Positions 1 to 6,535 of a stretch of 29,192 nucleotides of DNA are shown in pieces (the first letter of the stretch is position 1; each line of letters begins with the position of its first letter). The stretch is from CAZIUL01 sp964542475 (GTDB lineage: Bacteria; Planctomycetota; B15-G4; CAYZWU01). A model generated the notes under the pieces. That model was not told the DNA's origin. It did not search any database and saw nothing but the letters and a program-made list of their open reading frames with translations. A program made the translations under genes and the position numbers. The stretch lies in assembly GCA_964542475.1 (NCBI GenBank), contig CAZIUL010000054.1, positions 1-29,192 of the forward strand, given 5' to 3'.

Positions 1-591
1 GGCCTTGCCCGCAACACAATAGTGGTGTTCACATCGGATCACGGCGACATGCACGGCTCTCACAACCTGCGGTACAAGTCCAAACCGGAGGAAGAATCGC
101 TCCACGTGCCCCTTATCATGCGCTGGCCGGACGGCATCAGGCAGCCGGGCCGGAAGGTTGACATGCTCTGCAGCACGATCGACCTGATGCCCACCATGCT
201 GTCGATGTGCGGACTCCCCTGCCCGGATCATGTGACCGGCCGCAACCTGAGCGGCGCTGTCACAGGAAAAAGCGCGCCAAAGGTCGAGTCGGTTTATTGC
301 CAGGGCAATATGAAAAAGGCGGACAAGCAGTGGCGCTGCATTGTAACGCCAACGCACAAGCTGGCCGTGTACGGCAACCAGGAAGAAACAAAGCTGTTCG
401 ATTTGGAAAAGGACCCGTACGAGATGAAGAACCTGGCCGGGCTGAAGGCACACACCGCCCTGCGAAAGCTTCTGAACGATGAGCTGCATGCCTGGGCGAA
501 GAAGACGGGCGATCCGTTCCCCGAGGCAGCGACACCGGCCAAGGTCATGTACAGCGACGAGGAAGCCACGCGCATGCGCAGCAACGGTTGA
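1..591 (+). CDS. Sulfatase, C-terminal part (5' end outside window)
   Basis: The frame is open from base 1, so the gene starts upstream of the window; about 196 codons remain. The visible part is the second half of an alkaline-phosphatase-fold sulfatase. It has the metal-binding segment FTSDHGDMHGSH, the active-site lysine region YKSKPEEES, the following HVPLIMRWP strand and the C-terminal LFDLEKDPYEMKNLAG motif typical of family S1 sulfatases. The catalytic Cys/Ser motif is in the missing N-terminal half, so formylglycine dependence cannot be judged. Such enzymes remove sulfate esters from glycans, usually in the periplasm or outside the cell. The next gene, also a sulfatase, is 117 bp downstream on the same strand and may be co-transcribed. 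The family call is secure; the substrate is unknown. Confidence 0.9.
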   Translation, partial: GLARNTIVVFTSDHGDMHGSHNLRYKSKPEEESLHVPLIMRWPDGIRQPGRKVDMLCSTIDLMPTMLSMCGLPCPDHVTGRNLSGAVTGKSAPKVESVYCQGNMKKADKQWRCIVTPTHKLAVYGNQEETKLFDLEKDPYEMKNLAGLKAHTALRKLLNDELHAWAKKTGDPFPEAATPAKVMYSDEEATRMRSNG

Positions 592-600
592 GCTCGCGTC

Positions 601-688
601 TCCTACAGGATGATGATCGTCTCCTGGCATGAAACGCAGCCACAGTGCAGTTTACGGTGCCGCAGCAGAAGAGGAAGAAATATGCGGG
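601..688 (+). repeat. Element P, half copy A (centre plus right arm)
   Basis: This matches the centre and right arm of the 172-bp palindromic element seen complete at 6360-6531. It begins in the loop region (CCTACAGG) and ends at the terminal GCGGG. The left arm is absent. The following bases TTGA (689-692) would be the right-hand target duplication, but there is no left partner to check it against. It fills most of the gap between the two sulfatase genes. Confidence 0.85.
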
Positions 689-712
689 TTGAAACAAGGA
701 GAACCGTCATGA
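629..712 (+). other. Short ORF (27 codons) arising in element P, overlapping the next start
   Basis: An ATG in the repeat arm opens a frame reading MKRSHSAVYGAAAEEEEICG, then a few unique residues, and stops at TGA 710-712. The downstream sulfatase ATG is at 709-711, so the two overlap as ATGA, the usual geometry for translational coupling. No Shine-Dalgarno site precedes the short ORF, so translation is doubtful. It is listed because the same arm supplies an in-frame start at the symporter gene. Confidence 0.25.
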
Positions 713-2157
713 CAAAAATGAGCCGGCGAAGCTTTCTCAAGGCTGCCGGGTTGGGCGTCCCCATGAGCGGCGCGCTCCTCGGCTGGTCCGGTTCGGACAG
801 AAGTGCAGGGCAAGAGAAGCGCCCGAACGTGCTCTGGATCTTTGTCGAGGACATGTGCCCGTGGCTGAGTTGCTACGGCGAAAAACTGATCGAGACCCCG
901 AACCTCGACAGCCTCGCCGCGGACGGGGCCCTGTTCAAGCGCTGCTACGTGCCCGCCCCTGTCTGCTCGCCGTGCCGGTCGGCGTTGATCACAGGGCGCA
1001 TGCAGACCTCGCTCGGCCTGCACAACCACCGCAGCTCCCGAAGCGACAAGGCGCCTGTTTTTCTTCCCGAGAATGTGAAAACCGTTCCCGAGCTTTTCCG
1101 CGAGGCGGGTTACTACACCTACAACAACGGAAAGGACGACTACAACTTCGCGTACGACCGCAACAACCTCTACGCGGAATCAAAGCCGCACAAGGGCTTC
1201 TACGGCAGGAAGGGCAAAGGCGACTGGTCCGAGCGCTCGCCGGGACAACCGTTCTTCGGGCAGGTCACCTTGTGGGGCGGCAAGAACGGGAACAAGGCGG
1301 CTGATCCGCTCGACCCCGCGAAGGTTACTATTCCGCCGTACTATCCGGACTGTGAACTTTATCGCAGGCACTACGCCAGGCACTACGACCAGATCCGGAT
1401 CACGGACAAGGAAGCCGGAGCGATCATCGAGCGGCTCAAAAAGGACGGGCTGTACGAAAACACCATCCTCTGCTTCTTCACTGACCACGGATTCAAGATG
1501 CCGCGCCACAAACAGTTCTGCTACCTCGGCGGGCTGCACGTGCCCCTGATCATCGCCTGGCCGGGCAACAGGAAAGCAATGGGGCCCGGCACTGTGCGCG
1601 ATGAAATCACAAGCTTGCTCGATGTGAGCGCGACCTCGCTGGCGCTCGCCGGGATCGATGTGCCCGACCACATGGAAAGCATGAACCTGTTCGATCCGGA
1701 ATACGTGAGAAAGTACGTCATCTCCGCACGCGACCGCTGCGACTACACGATCGACCGCATCCGCTCCGTCATCACGGACCGCTACCACTACATCAGAAAC
1801 TTGCAGCCGGACCGGCCGTACCTGCAGCCCCAGTACCGCGACAACACCGATTTCATGAAAGAGATCAAAAGACTTTACGCTGAGGGAAAGCTCGACAAGG
1901 CGCAGTCGCGTTTCGTGTCCGACGCCCGCCCATTGGAAGAGCTTTACGACATCGAAAACGACCCACATGAGATCCGAAACCTCGCGCTTGATCCCGCGCA
2001 TGAAGAGGAGCTGAAGAGGATGCGGGGAGTCCTCGAAAACTGGATGAAGGAGACCGATGACCAGGGGAGCTACCCGGAATCAGATGCCGCGCTGAAGGAA
2101 ATCCTCGATCGCTGGGGCGAAAAGTGCGTGAACCCGGAGTACGACCGCGTGAGGTAG
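709..2157 (+). CDS. Tat-exported sulfatase, Cys type
   Basis: This is a 482-residue sulfatase. The start at 709 is chosen because AAGGAG lies at 696-701 and the protein then begins with a clean Tat signal (SRRSFLK at residues 5-11, hydrophobic stretch to about 26). Further upstream in-frame ATGs lie in the repeat element. The catalytic motif CSPCR (Cys86, Pro88, Arg90) fits the C-x-P-x-R signature, so Cys86 should be converted to formylglycine by an FGE-type enzyme. FVEDM at 45-49 supplies metal ligands and FFTDHGFKMPRHK the second metal/substrate segment. The C-terminal LYDIENDPHEIRNLA motif is typical. The overall pattern resembles the heparan N-sulfatase/sulfamidase-like branch of S1 sulfatases, but the substrate cannot be fixed. 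It probably follows the upstream sulfatase in one transcript. Confidence 0.93.
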   Translation: MTKMSRRSFLKAAGLGVPMSGALLGWSGSDRSAGQEKRPNVLWIFVEDMCPWLSCYGEKLIETPNLDSLAADGALFKRCYVPAPVCSPCRSALITGRMQTSLGLHNHRSSRSDKAPVFLPENVKTVPELFREAGYYTYNNGKDDYNFAYDRNNLYAESKPHKGFYGRKGKGDWSERSPGQPFFGQVTLWGGKNGNKAADPLDPAKVTIPPYYPDCELYRRHYARHYDQIRITDKEAGAIIERLKKDGLYENTILCFFTDHGFKMPRHKQFCYLGGLHVPLIIAWPGNRKAMGPGTVRDEITSLLDVSATSLALAGIDVPDHMESMNLFDPEYVRKYVISARDRCDYTIDRIRSVITDRYHYIRNLQPDRPYLQPQYRDNTDFMKEIKRLYAEGKLDKAQSRFVSDARPLEELYDIENDPHEIRNLALDPAHEEELKRMRGVLENWMKETDDQGSYPESDAALKEILDRWGEKCVNPEYDRVR

Positions 2158-2176
2158 AGGACCGGCAAGGTGTATT

Positions 2177-3280
2177 TTATCCGTCTCGGGGAATTGCGGG
2201 CCGCCCCTCTGGGATTGTACTTTTTTGCGCCACAACGGAGATGGTGCAGAGCACCAATCCGCAAACGCTTACTATCAGTGCTGTGATAAGGACCGGGGAA
2301 AAGAGAGGATCGATCACGGTCAGGAACAGGCTGTAGATCCTGTCGGTGACCTCGCTTATGAGCTCAGGCGGCCAGTAAAAGGCCGGTTCGTGCTGCTGCA
2401 GCCCCACCCACTCGATCAGGGCGAGAGATCCTTTCAGAATCAGCTTTGGAAGGATGGCTGAAAGCATAACGGCCAGGCCCCCCAAAGTGACCGCGACACC
2501 GCTCCATCTGAACGATCTGAAGCTGAACGGCTCGGCAACGAATGCGCCGAAAGCAATGAAGAAACCGGGGATCAGGAACAGGCCCAGGCTGAGCATGAAA
2601 GCTATGGAAAACAGATCGAGCGCCGGGAGCTGGAACTCGTCCCTGTGGAAAAGCACGACCTCGTCAGGCATGTCCATGCGGCGGTCTTTCAGCTTCCAGG
2701 CCATCATGCGGATCGTGGCCTGGTCCGGCTTGGCGGCGGGCAGTCCATTCCTGTGACTTCTGCGGGAGTACCTTTTTCCCGCCCCGATGGCTTCCCATGC
2801 CGCCTGCTGTTGCGGTGTGCATGGGGGCAGCTTGTCCACCACCTCAAGGAAGTAGCGGTCGATGGCTTCGTGCTCCACGGCCCGCTTCAGGAGCCGGAAA
2901 TCCAGTGTGATGATTTCCGGGTGAATCTCGCCGTTCATGGTGTCGAAGATCTGGACCAGGCTTTTTGAAAGATCTTCTCTCAGCCATTCCAGAAACCCGA
3001 TCTCCTCAAGCAGCTCTCCCGGCCGTGTTTCCGCCTCGGCTGCCGCCGTGATCCAGGTGCGGGCATTTTTATCCTTCAAGGCCCTGGGATTTATTGCCGC
3101 ATCGAATAGCAGATCCACGGTTCCCGGAAGCTCCTCGCTGATTTTTTCGGGCAGGCTGGGGATGAAATCGGGCTGCGACACGGCCCGAGTGATGCCCACT
3201 GTCCAGGTGACGACATAAAGGGCGGGGAAGCCGATAAAAGCTATTATGAGCAGGCCTATCGGTTTCCTGATCAATTCCAT
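2177..3280 (-). CDS. Multi-pass membrane protein of unknown function
   Basis: This 367-residue protein does not match a family I recognise. ATG 3280 is preferred; a TTG four codons upstream is possible, and neither has a strong ribosome site. One hydrophobic segment lies near the N terminus (about residues 5-26). A long soluble, charged region follows (about 30-220). Three further hydrophobic segments lie in the C-terminal half, roughly 225-250, 258-285 and 325-355. The soluble part is probably on the outer face of the membrane, though topology is not certain. It is convergent with the upstream sulfatase gene (20 bp between stops) and shares a strand with the nitrilase-like gene, separated from it by a foldback element. 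A function should not be assigned. Confidence 0.7.
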   Translation of the reverse strand: MELIRKPIGLLIIAFIGFPALYVVTWTVGITRAVSQPDFIPSLPEKISEELPGTVDLLFDAAINPRALKDKNARTWITAAAEAETRPGELLEEIGFLEWLREDLSKSLVQIFDTMNGEIHPEIITLDFRLLKRAVEHEAIDRYFLEVVDKLPPCTPQQQAAWEAIGAGKRYSRRSHRNGLPAAKPDQATIRMMAWKLKDRRMDMPDEVVLFHRDEFQLPALDLFSIAFMLSLGLFLIPGFFIAFGAFVAEPFSFRSFRWSGVAVTLGGLAVMLSAILPKLILKGSLALIEWVGLQQHEPAFYWPPELISEVTDRIYSLFLTVIDPLFSPVLITALIVSVCGLVLCTISVVAQKSTIPEGRPAIPRDG

Positions 3281-3300
3281 GACTACAACCAATTCAAAAT

Positions 3301-3318
3301 ACCCGCGGGTTTATAGCA
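3301..3318 (-). promoter_or_regulatory. Possible extended -10 promoter for the membrane protein
   Basis: Read on the minus strand, TGCTATAAA (3318-3310) is an extended -10 box about 30 bp before the ATG at 3280. No convincing -35 box is present. The perfect palindrome ACCCGCGGGT at 3301-3310 overlaps the expected transcription start and could be an operator; that is inference. Confidence 0.35.
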
Positions 3319-3433
3319 TATCCCTGATCGGCGCCTATCGCGCTGCCTGAGCATATCACCACGGCCGCGCATTCGAAGCACTTTTCAACGAACTCTAATA
3401 CAGCGAAAAACGCGATGAAGTTCACGATCTCTT

Positions 3434-3613
3434 TAGAAGCTGTTTCATAACCTGCTTCGTAGCGAGACCGAGCGAAAGTTGGGCCAGCAAGGATCGAATG
3501 CGAAAACGAACGGAGGCGGCCTGGTAAGGCCGTTGAGTACGTTTTTGCTTGAGGACGCAGCTGGCACGACTTGCAGCCGGTCGGAGCAGAAGCAGGTTAT
3601 GAAACAGCTTCTA
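3434..3613. mobile_element. Foldback/MITE-like element with perfect 25-bp terminal inverted repeats
   Basis: The 25 bp at 3434-3458 (starting TAGAAGCTGTTTCATAACC) recur exactly inverted at 3589-3613. About 130 bp lie between, with no usable ORF and weak internal dyads. The element is 180 bp and sits between the nitrilase-like stop and the membrane-protein start. No clear direct target duplication flanks it (TTAG on the left against CTAG on the right if the ends are set at AAGCTG). It could also act as a large 3' hairpin for the nitrilase-like transcript. No transposase is present, so mobility is inferred from the termini only. Confidence 0.75.
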
Positions 3614-3624
3614 GGAAAAACGGT

Positions 3625-4449
3625 TCAATTCTCGGTGAGCCATCCGCTGTAGAGTTCGGGCCTTCTGTCGCGCAAGAACAGATTGCGGGCGTGCGAGTCC
3701 TGAACCTTTCCGAGGTCGAGGTCGTGGACCAGGATCTCCTCCGTGCCTTGCCCGGCCCGCGCGACCACCCGGCCCGAGGGATCGCATATGAACGACTCCC
3801 CGGCAAAGGTCAGGCGCGGCTCGGCACCGACCCGGTTGCAGAGCGCCGTGAAGTATCCGTTCTGGAACGCGGCCACGCGCATCTCCGCCTCGTACAGCCC
3901 GTCCGGCCACTCCCCGACCGCCCCCGCCTGCGGAACTACAACGACCTGCGCGCCGCGCAAAGCGAGCGCGCGCATGTACTCCGGGTAGTGGCGGTCGTAA
4001 CAGATGGCCACGCCAAGCAAACCAGCGGCGGTTTCGTAGACCGGGGCGCCCTTGTCGCCGGGCGCGTAGTAACCCTGCTCATGAAAACCGGGGTAATCCG
4101 TTATGTGCACCATGCGTGTGATCCCAAGCAGGCTCCCGTCGGCATCGATCACGGGCGATGCATCAAAGGTGTGCCCGCCCGCGCGCTCGAACAGGTTCAG
4201 CACCACGACCACGCCTAACTTCGCGGCAAGTACACCGAACGCCTCCGTGGTCGGCCCGGGCACGGGCTCGGCCAGATCGAGCTTCTCCTGCGTTGCGATC
4301 TCCTGCGGGTAGAACGGATCGAACGCGAGCTCTGCAAAACAGACCATGCGGGCGCCAAGCGACGCAGCCTCTTTCACGGCATCGATGCCGCGGCCGCGGT
4401 TGGCCTCTACATCCGGAGATGCTTTTTGCTGCACAAGTGCTATCTTCAT
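3625..4449 (-). CDS. Carbon-nitrogen hydrolase (nitrilase superfamily), Lys of triad replaced
   Basis: This 274-residue protein has the nitrilase-superfamily alpha-beta-beta-alpha fold pattern. ATG 4449 is chosen because GAGGAAGAG precedes it and MKIALVQQ is the usual first strand; the open frame runs further upstream without a ribosome site. The catalytic Glu is Glu40 (CFAELAF) and the nucleophile is Cys150 (GVAICYDRHYPEYMR). The segment normally reading Y-R-K-x-H-I is TRMVHI here, so the catalytic Lys position is Met113. The second conserved Glu is Glu124 (GFHEQGYY). The layout is closest to the beta-ureidopropionase/N-carbamoylputrescine amidase branch, which hydrolyses C-N bonds of amides or carbamoyl groups in the cytoplasm. 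With the Lys missing, either the subfamily uses another residue or activity differs. It appears to be transcribed alone. Confidence 0.85.
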   Translation of the reverse strand: MKIALVQQKASPDVEANRGRGIDAVKEAASLGARMVCFAELAFDPFYPQEIATQEKLDLAEPVPGPTTEAFGVLAAKLGVVVVLNLFERAGGHTFDASPVIDADGSLLGITRMVHITDYPGFHEQGYYAPGDKGAPVYETAAGLLGVAICYDRHYPEYMRALALRGAQVVVVPQAGAVGEWPDGLYEAEMRVAAFQNGYFTALCNRVGAEPRLTFAGESFICDPSGRVVARAGQGTEEILVHDLDLGKVQDSHARNLFLRDRRPELYSGWLTEN

Positions 4450-4513
4450 GGTTTCTCTTCCTCGAAGCTGGTTGTTCCTTTTGTCAGCAGGATACGGAAA
4501 AAATTTCGCTGCA

Positions 4514-4542
4514 ATGAAAACCCATGATAAGTAAACTGTCAA
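4514..4542 (-). promoter_or_regulatory. Predicted promoter of the nitrilase-like gene
   Basis: On the minus strand a perfect -35 box TTGACA (4542-4537) is followed after 17 bp by TTTCAT (4519-4514), a 4/6 match to the -10 consensus. It lies about 65 bp before the chosen start at 4449 and supports that start over the longer open frame, whose first codons lie upstream of this promoter. Confidence 0.55.
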
Positions 4543-4618
4543 CACGATCTTCAACGGACTGCGACGGACACGGCTCTGCCGCGCCCGCCGGGCTTCACGC
4601 AAAACATTTACATGAGAT

Positions 4619-4890
4619 CAAGCCCGCTTATTTCATACTCTTCGTCGCGAGGTGCCGTAAACTGTGTTGTGGCAAGGCGCATGCCGGGAGACGACCGCAG
4701 GCCTGTTCCTACAGCCCGATTATTTCATACTCTTCGTCGCGAGGTGCCGTAAACTGTGATGTGGCAAGGCGCATGTCAGGAGACGACCGCAGGCCTGTTC
4801 TTACAGGTTGAGGATCGTCTCCTGACATGAAACGCAGCCACAGTGCAGGTTACGGTGCAGCAGCAGAAGAGGATGAAATCTGCGGGCAAG
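4619..4890. mobile_element. Element P, copy B: full copy plus duplicated left half, CAAG target duplication
   Basis: The element proper runs from CCCGC at 4623 to GCGGG ending at 4886. It is compound: a left-arm-plus-loop unit at 4623-4714, followed directly by a complete copy at 4715-4886. The outer flanks are both CAAG (4619-4622 and 4887-4890), while ACAG precedes the inner copy. One insertion followed by duplication of the left half therefore fits better than two insertions. Removing the element and one CAAG restores CAAGGAGG, a ribosome-binding site, directly ahead of the symporter coding sequence. Confidence 0.9.
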
Positions 4891-6293
4891 GAGGCGTCAT
4901 TCATCCACTCGATCTGACTGTAGTCTGTATCCTGCTCGCAGGATTCGTTGGATTCGGCATCTACCAGGCGCGGTTCAACCGGTCCGCTGAGGACTATTTC
5001 CTGGGAAGCGGAAAGATTCCGTGGCCGATCGCCATGCTTTCAATCGTGGCAACCGAAACATCGGTGCTCACATTTGTGTCGGTCCCCGGGCTCGCATACC
5101 GCGGCGACTGGTTCTTCCTGCAGCTCGCGCTCGGATACATCGCCGGCCGGATCGCGGTAAGCATCTTCCTGCTTCCGCGGTACTTCGAAAGCGGGGTGAC
5201 ATCGATCTACGAGGTGATCGGGCAGAGGTTCGGACCGGGCATCCAGAAAACAGCCTCAGCCATGTTCCTGGTCACGCGCGTTCTCGCGGACAGCGTGCGC
5301 TTTCTAGCCACGGCGGTCGTGGTCCAGGTGATCTTTGGATGGCCGCTGCCCTCGGCAGTGCTGGTCATAGGCGGAGTCACGCTTCTATACACCTTGCTCG
5401 GGGGGATCAAGGCTGTTGTGTGGGTGGACAGCTTCCAGTTCGTGATCTACCTGCTCGGGGCGGCTCTTTGCATAGGCGGCATCCTGTACGCGATCGAGCA
5501 GCCGCTCTTCGAAACAGTTGATCAGCTGGCCGCACTGGACAAGATAAAGATCTTTCACTTCGAGAAGGACTTCTTCCACGACCCGTGGTCCGCAGTCAGC
5601 GCGATCATAGGGGGCATGCTGCTCTCCTTCGCCTCGCACGGGGTCGACCACATGATGGTCCAGAGGGTGCTCGCGTGCCGCGGGCTTTCATCGGCCAGGA
5701 AAGCCATGATCGGAAGCGGCGTCTTCGCGTTCGTGCAGTTCATGATCTTTCTTTTCGCAGGCTCCCTGATATACCTCTTCTTCAGCGGGGCTGAAATCGA
5801 AAAAGACAGGGAGTTCACCACCTTCATGACCGCCTTCCTCCCGGCTGGTGTGAAGGGTTTTCTGCTGGCAGGCGTTCTTTGCGCTGCAATGTCCACACTC
5901 AGCTCCTCAATCAATTCGCTGGCATCTTCCACAGCAGTGGACTGGCTCAAGAAAAAAGCTTCGCTGAAAACATCGAGGGTGATCACCCTGTTCTGGGGCG
6001 GTGTCCTCATCACGATCGCAATGCTTCTCGATGAAAGCGAAAGCGCCGTGGTGGAGATCGGCCTCGAGATCGCATCGTTCACCTACGGCGGCATGCTGGG
6101 GCTCTTTCTTCTATCGAAGACGAAACGCGCCTTTCATCCGGCCAGCCTCATCACCGGCCTGGTATCGAGCCTCGGCTTTGTGCTCGTGCTGAGGCAGTGC
6201 GGCATCGCCTGGACATGGTTCGTTGCAGCCGGGGCAGCGGCTTTCATGATCGCTGCAGTCGGCCTGGACAGCGCATGGAAACGGAAAAAGTAA
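4827..6293 (+). CDS. Sodium:solute symporter (SSS family)
   Basis: This polytopic carrier of up to 488 residues has about 13 predicted membrane segments. It carries SSS landmarks: the N-terminal GFGIYQARFNRSAEDYFLGSG loop, ATETSVLTF, LLGGIKAVVWVDSFQF and FASHGVDHMMVQRVLACR. SSS proteins bring sugars, amino acids or other small solutes across the inner membrane with sodium. The first 20 residues (MKRSHSAGYGAAAEEDEICG) are encoded by the right arm of element P, so the start is uncertain. The host sequence has AAGGAGG at 4888-4894, but the only start-like codon after it is ATT at 4899, which would give a normal SSS N terminus (HPLDLTVVCILLAGF). Translation may use ATT 4899 or the repeat-borne ATG 4827. 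Substrate is unknown; the surrounding glycan genes suggest a sugar. Confidence 0.9.
   Translation: MKRSHSAGYGAAAEEDEICGQGGVIHPLDLTVVCILLAGFVGFGIYQARFNRSAEDYFLGSGKIPWPIAMLSIVATETSVLTFVSVPGLAYRGDWFFLQLALGYIAGRIAVSIFLLPRYFESGVTSIYEVIGQRFGPGIQKTASAMFLVTRVLADSVRFLATAVVVQVIFGWPLPSAVLVIGGVTLLYTLLGGIKAVVWVDSFQFVIYLLGAALCIGGILYAIEQPLFETVDQLAALDKIKIFHFEKDFFHDPWSAVSAIIGGMLLSFASHGVDHMMVQRVLACRGLSSARKAMIGSGVFAFVQFMIFLFAGSLIYLFFSGAEIEKDREFTTFMTAFLPAGVKGFLLAGVLCAAMSTLSSSINSLASSTAVDWLKKKASLKTSRVITLFWGGVLITIAMLLDESESAVVEIGLEIASFTYGGMLGLFLLSKTKRAFHPASLITGLVSSLGFVLVLRQCGIAWTWFVAAGAAAFMIAAVGLDSAWKRKK
4888..4894 (+). promoter_or_regulatory. Shine-Dalgarno site AAGGAGG that argues for an ATT start at 4899
   Basis: This strong ribosome-binding sequence lies just outside element P, partly on the duplicated CAAG. 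Four bases separate it from ATT 4899, in frame with the symporter. No ATG, GTG or TTG follows at a suitable distance. It therefore either marks a rare ATT start or is a relic of the original gene start. Confidence 0.6.
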
Positions 6294-6355
6294 GGTTCGC
6301 AGAAATAGGTGACTGTCTCTTATTTTGTCCCCCTATTTCGTCCACTATTTCCCTC

Positions 6356-6535
6356 TTAACCCGCTTATTTCATACTCTTCGTCGCGAGGTGCCGTAAACT
6401 GTGTTGTGGCAAGGCGCATGTCAGGAGACGACCACAGGCCTGTTCCTACAGGTTGAGGATCGTCTCCTGGCATGAAACGCAGCCACAGCGCAGTTTACGG
6501 TGACGCAGCAGATGAGTATGAAATATGCGGGTTAA
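6356..6535. mobile_element. Element P, copy C, complete, TTAA target duplication
   Basis: The element runs 6360-6531 (172 bp) with matching TTAA at 6356-6359 and 6532-6535. Left arm and reverse-complemented right arm align over about 80 bases with roughly four in five identical, so the whole element can fold into one long hairpin around a short loop near AGGCCTGTTCCTACAGG. It lies just after the minus-strand sulfatase-like gene, whose TAA stop falls inside the right-hand TTAA. The 60 bp between the symporter stop and the element hold nothing recognisable. Confidence 0.92.

Noticed and set aside
1180..2001. A 273-codon open frame on the minus strand
   Set aside because: It is antisense to the Tat-exported sulfatase and reflects GC-rich codon structure.
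6294..6355. Separate regulatory element between the symporter stop and element P
   Set aside because: The T-rich sequence has no clear hairpin plus T-run, promoter or ORF; nothing can be supported.
6356..6535. piggyBac-type element because of TTAA flanks and CCC ends
   Set aside because: Other copies have CTAA and CAAG duplications, so TTAA is not obligatory; piggyBac transposons are eukaryotic and no transposase is present.
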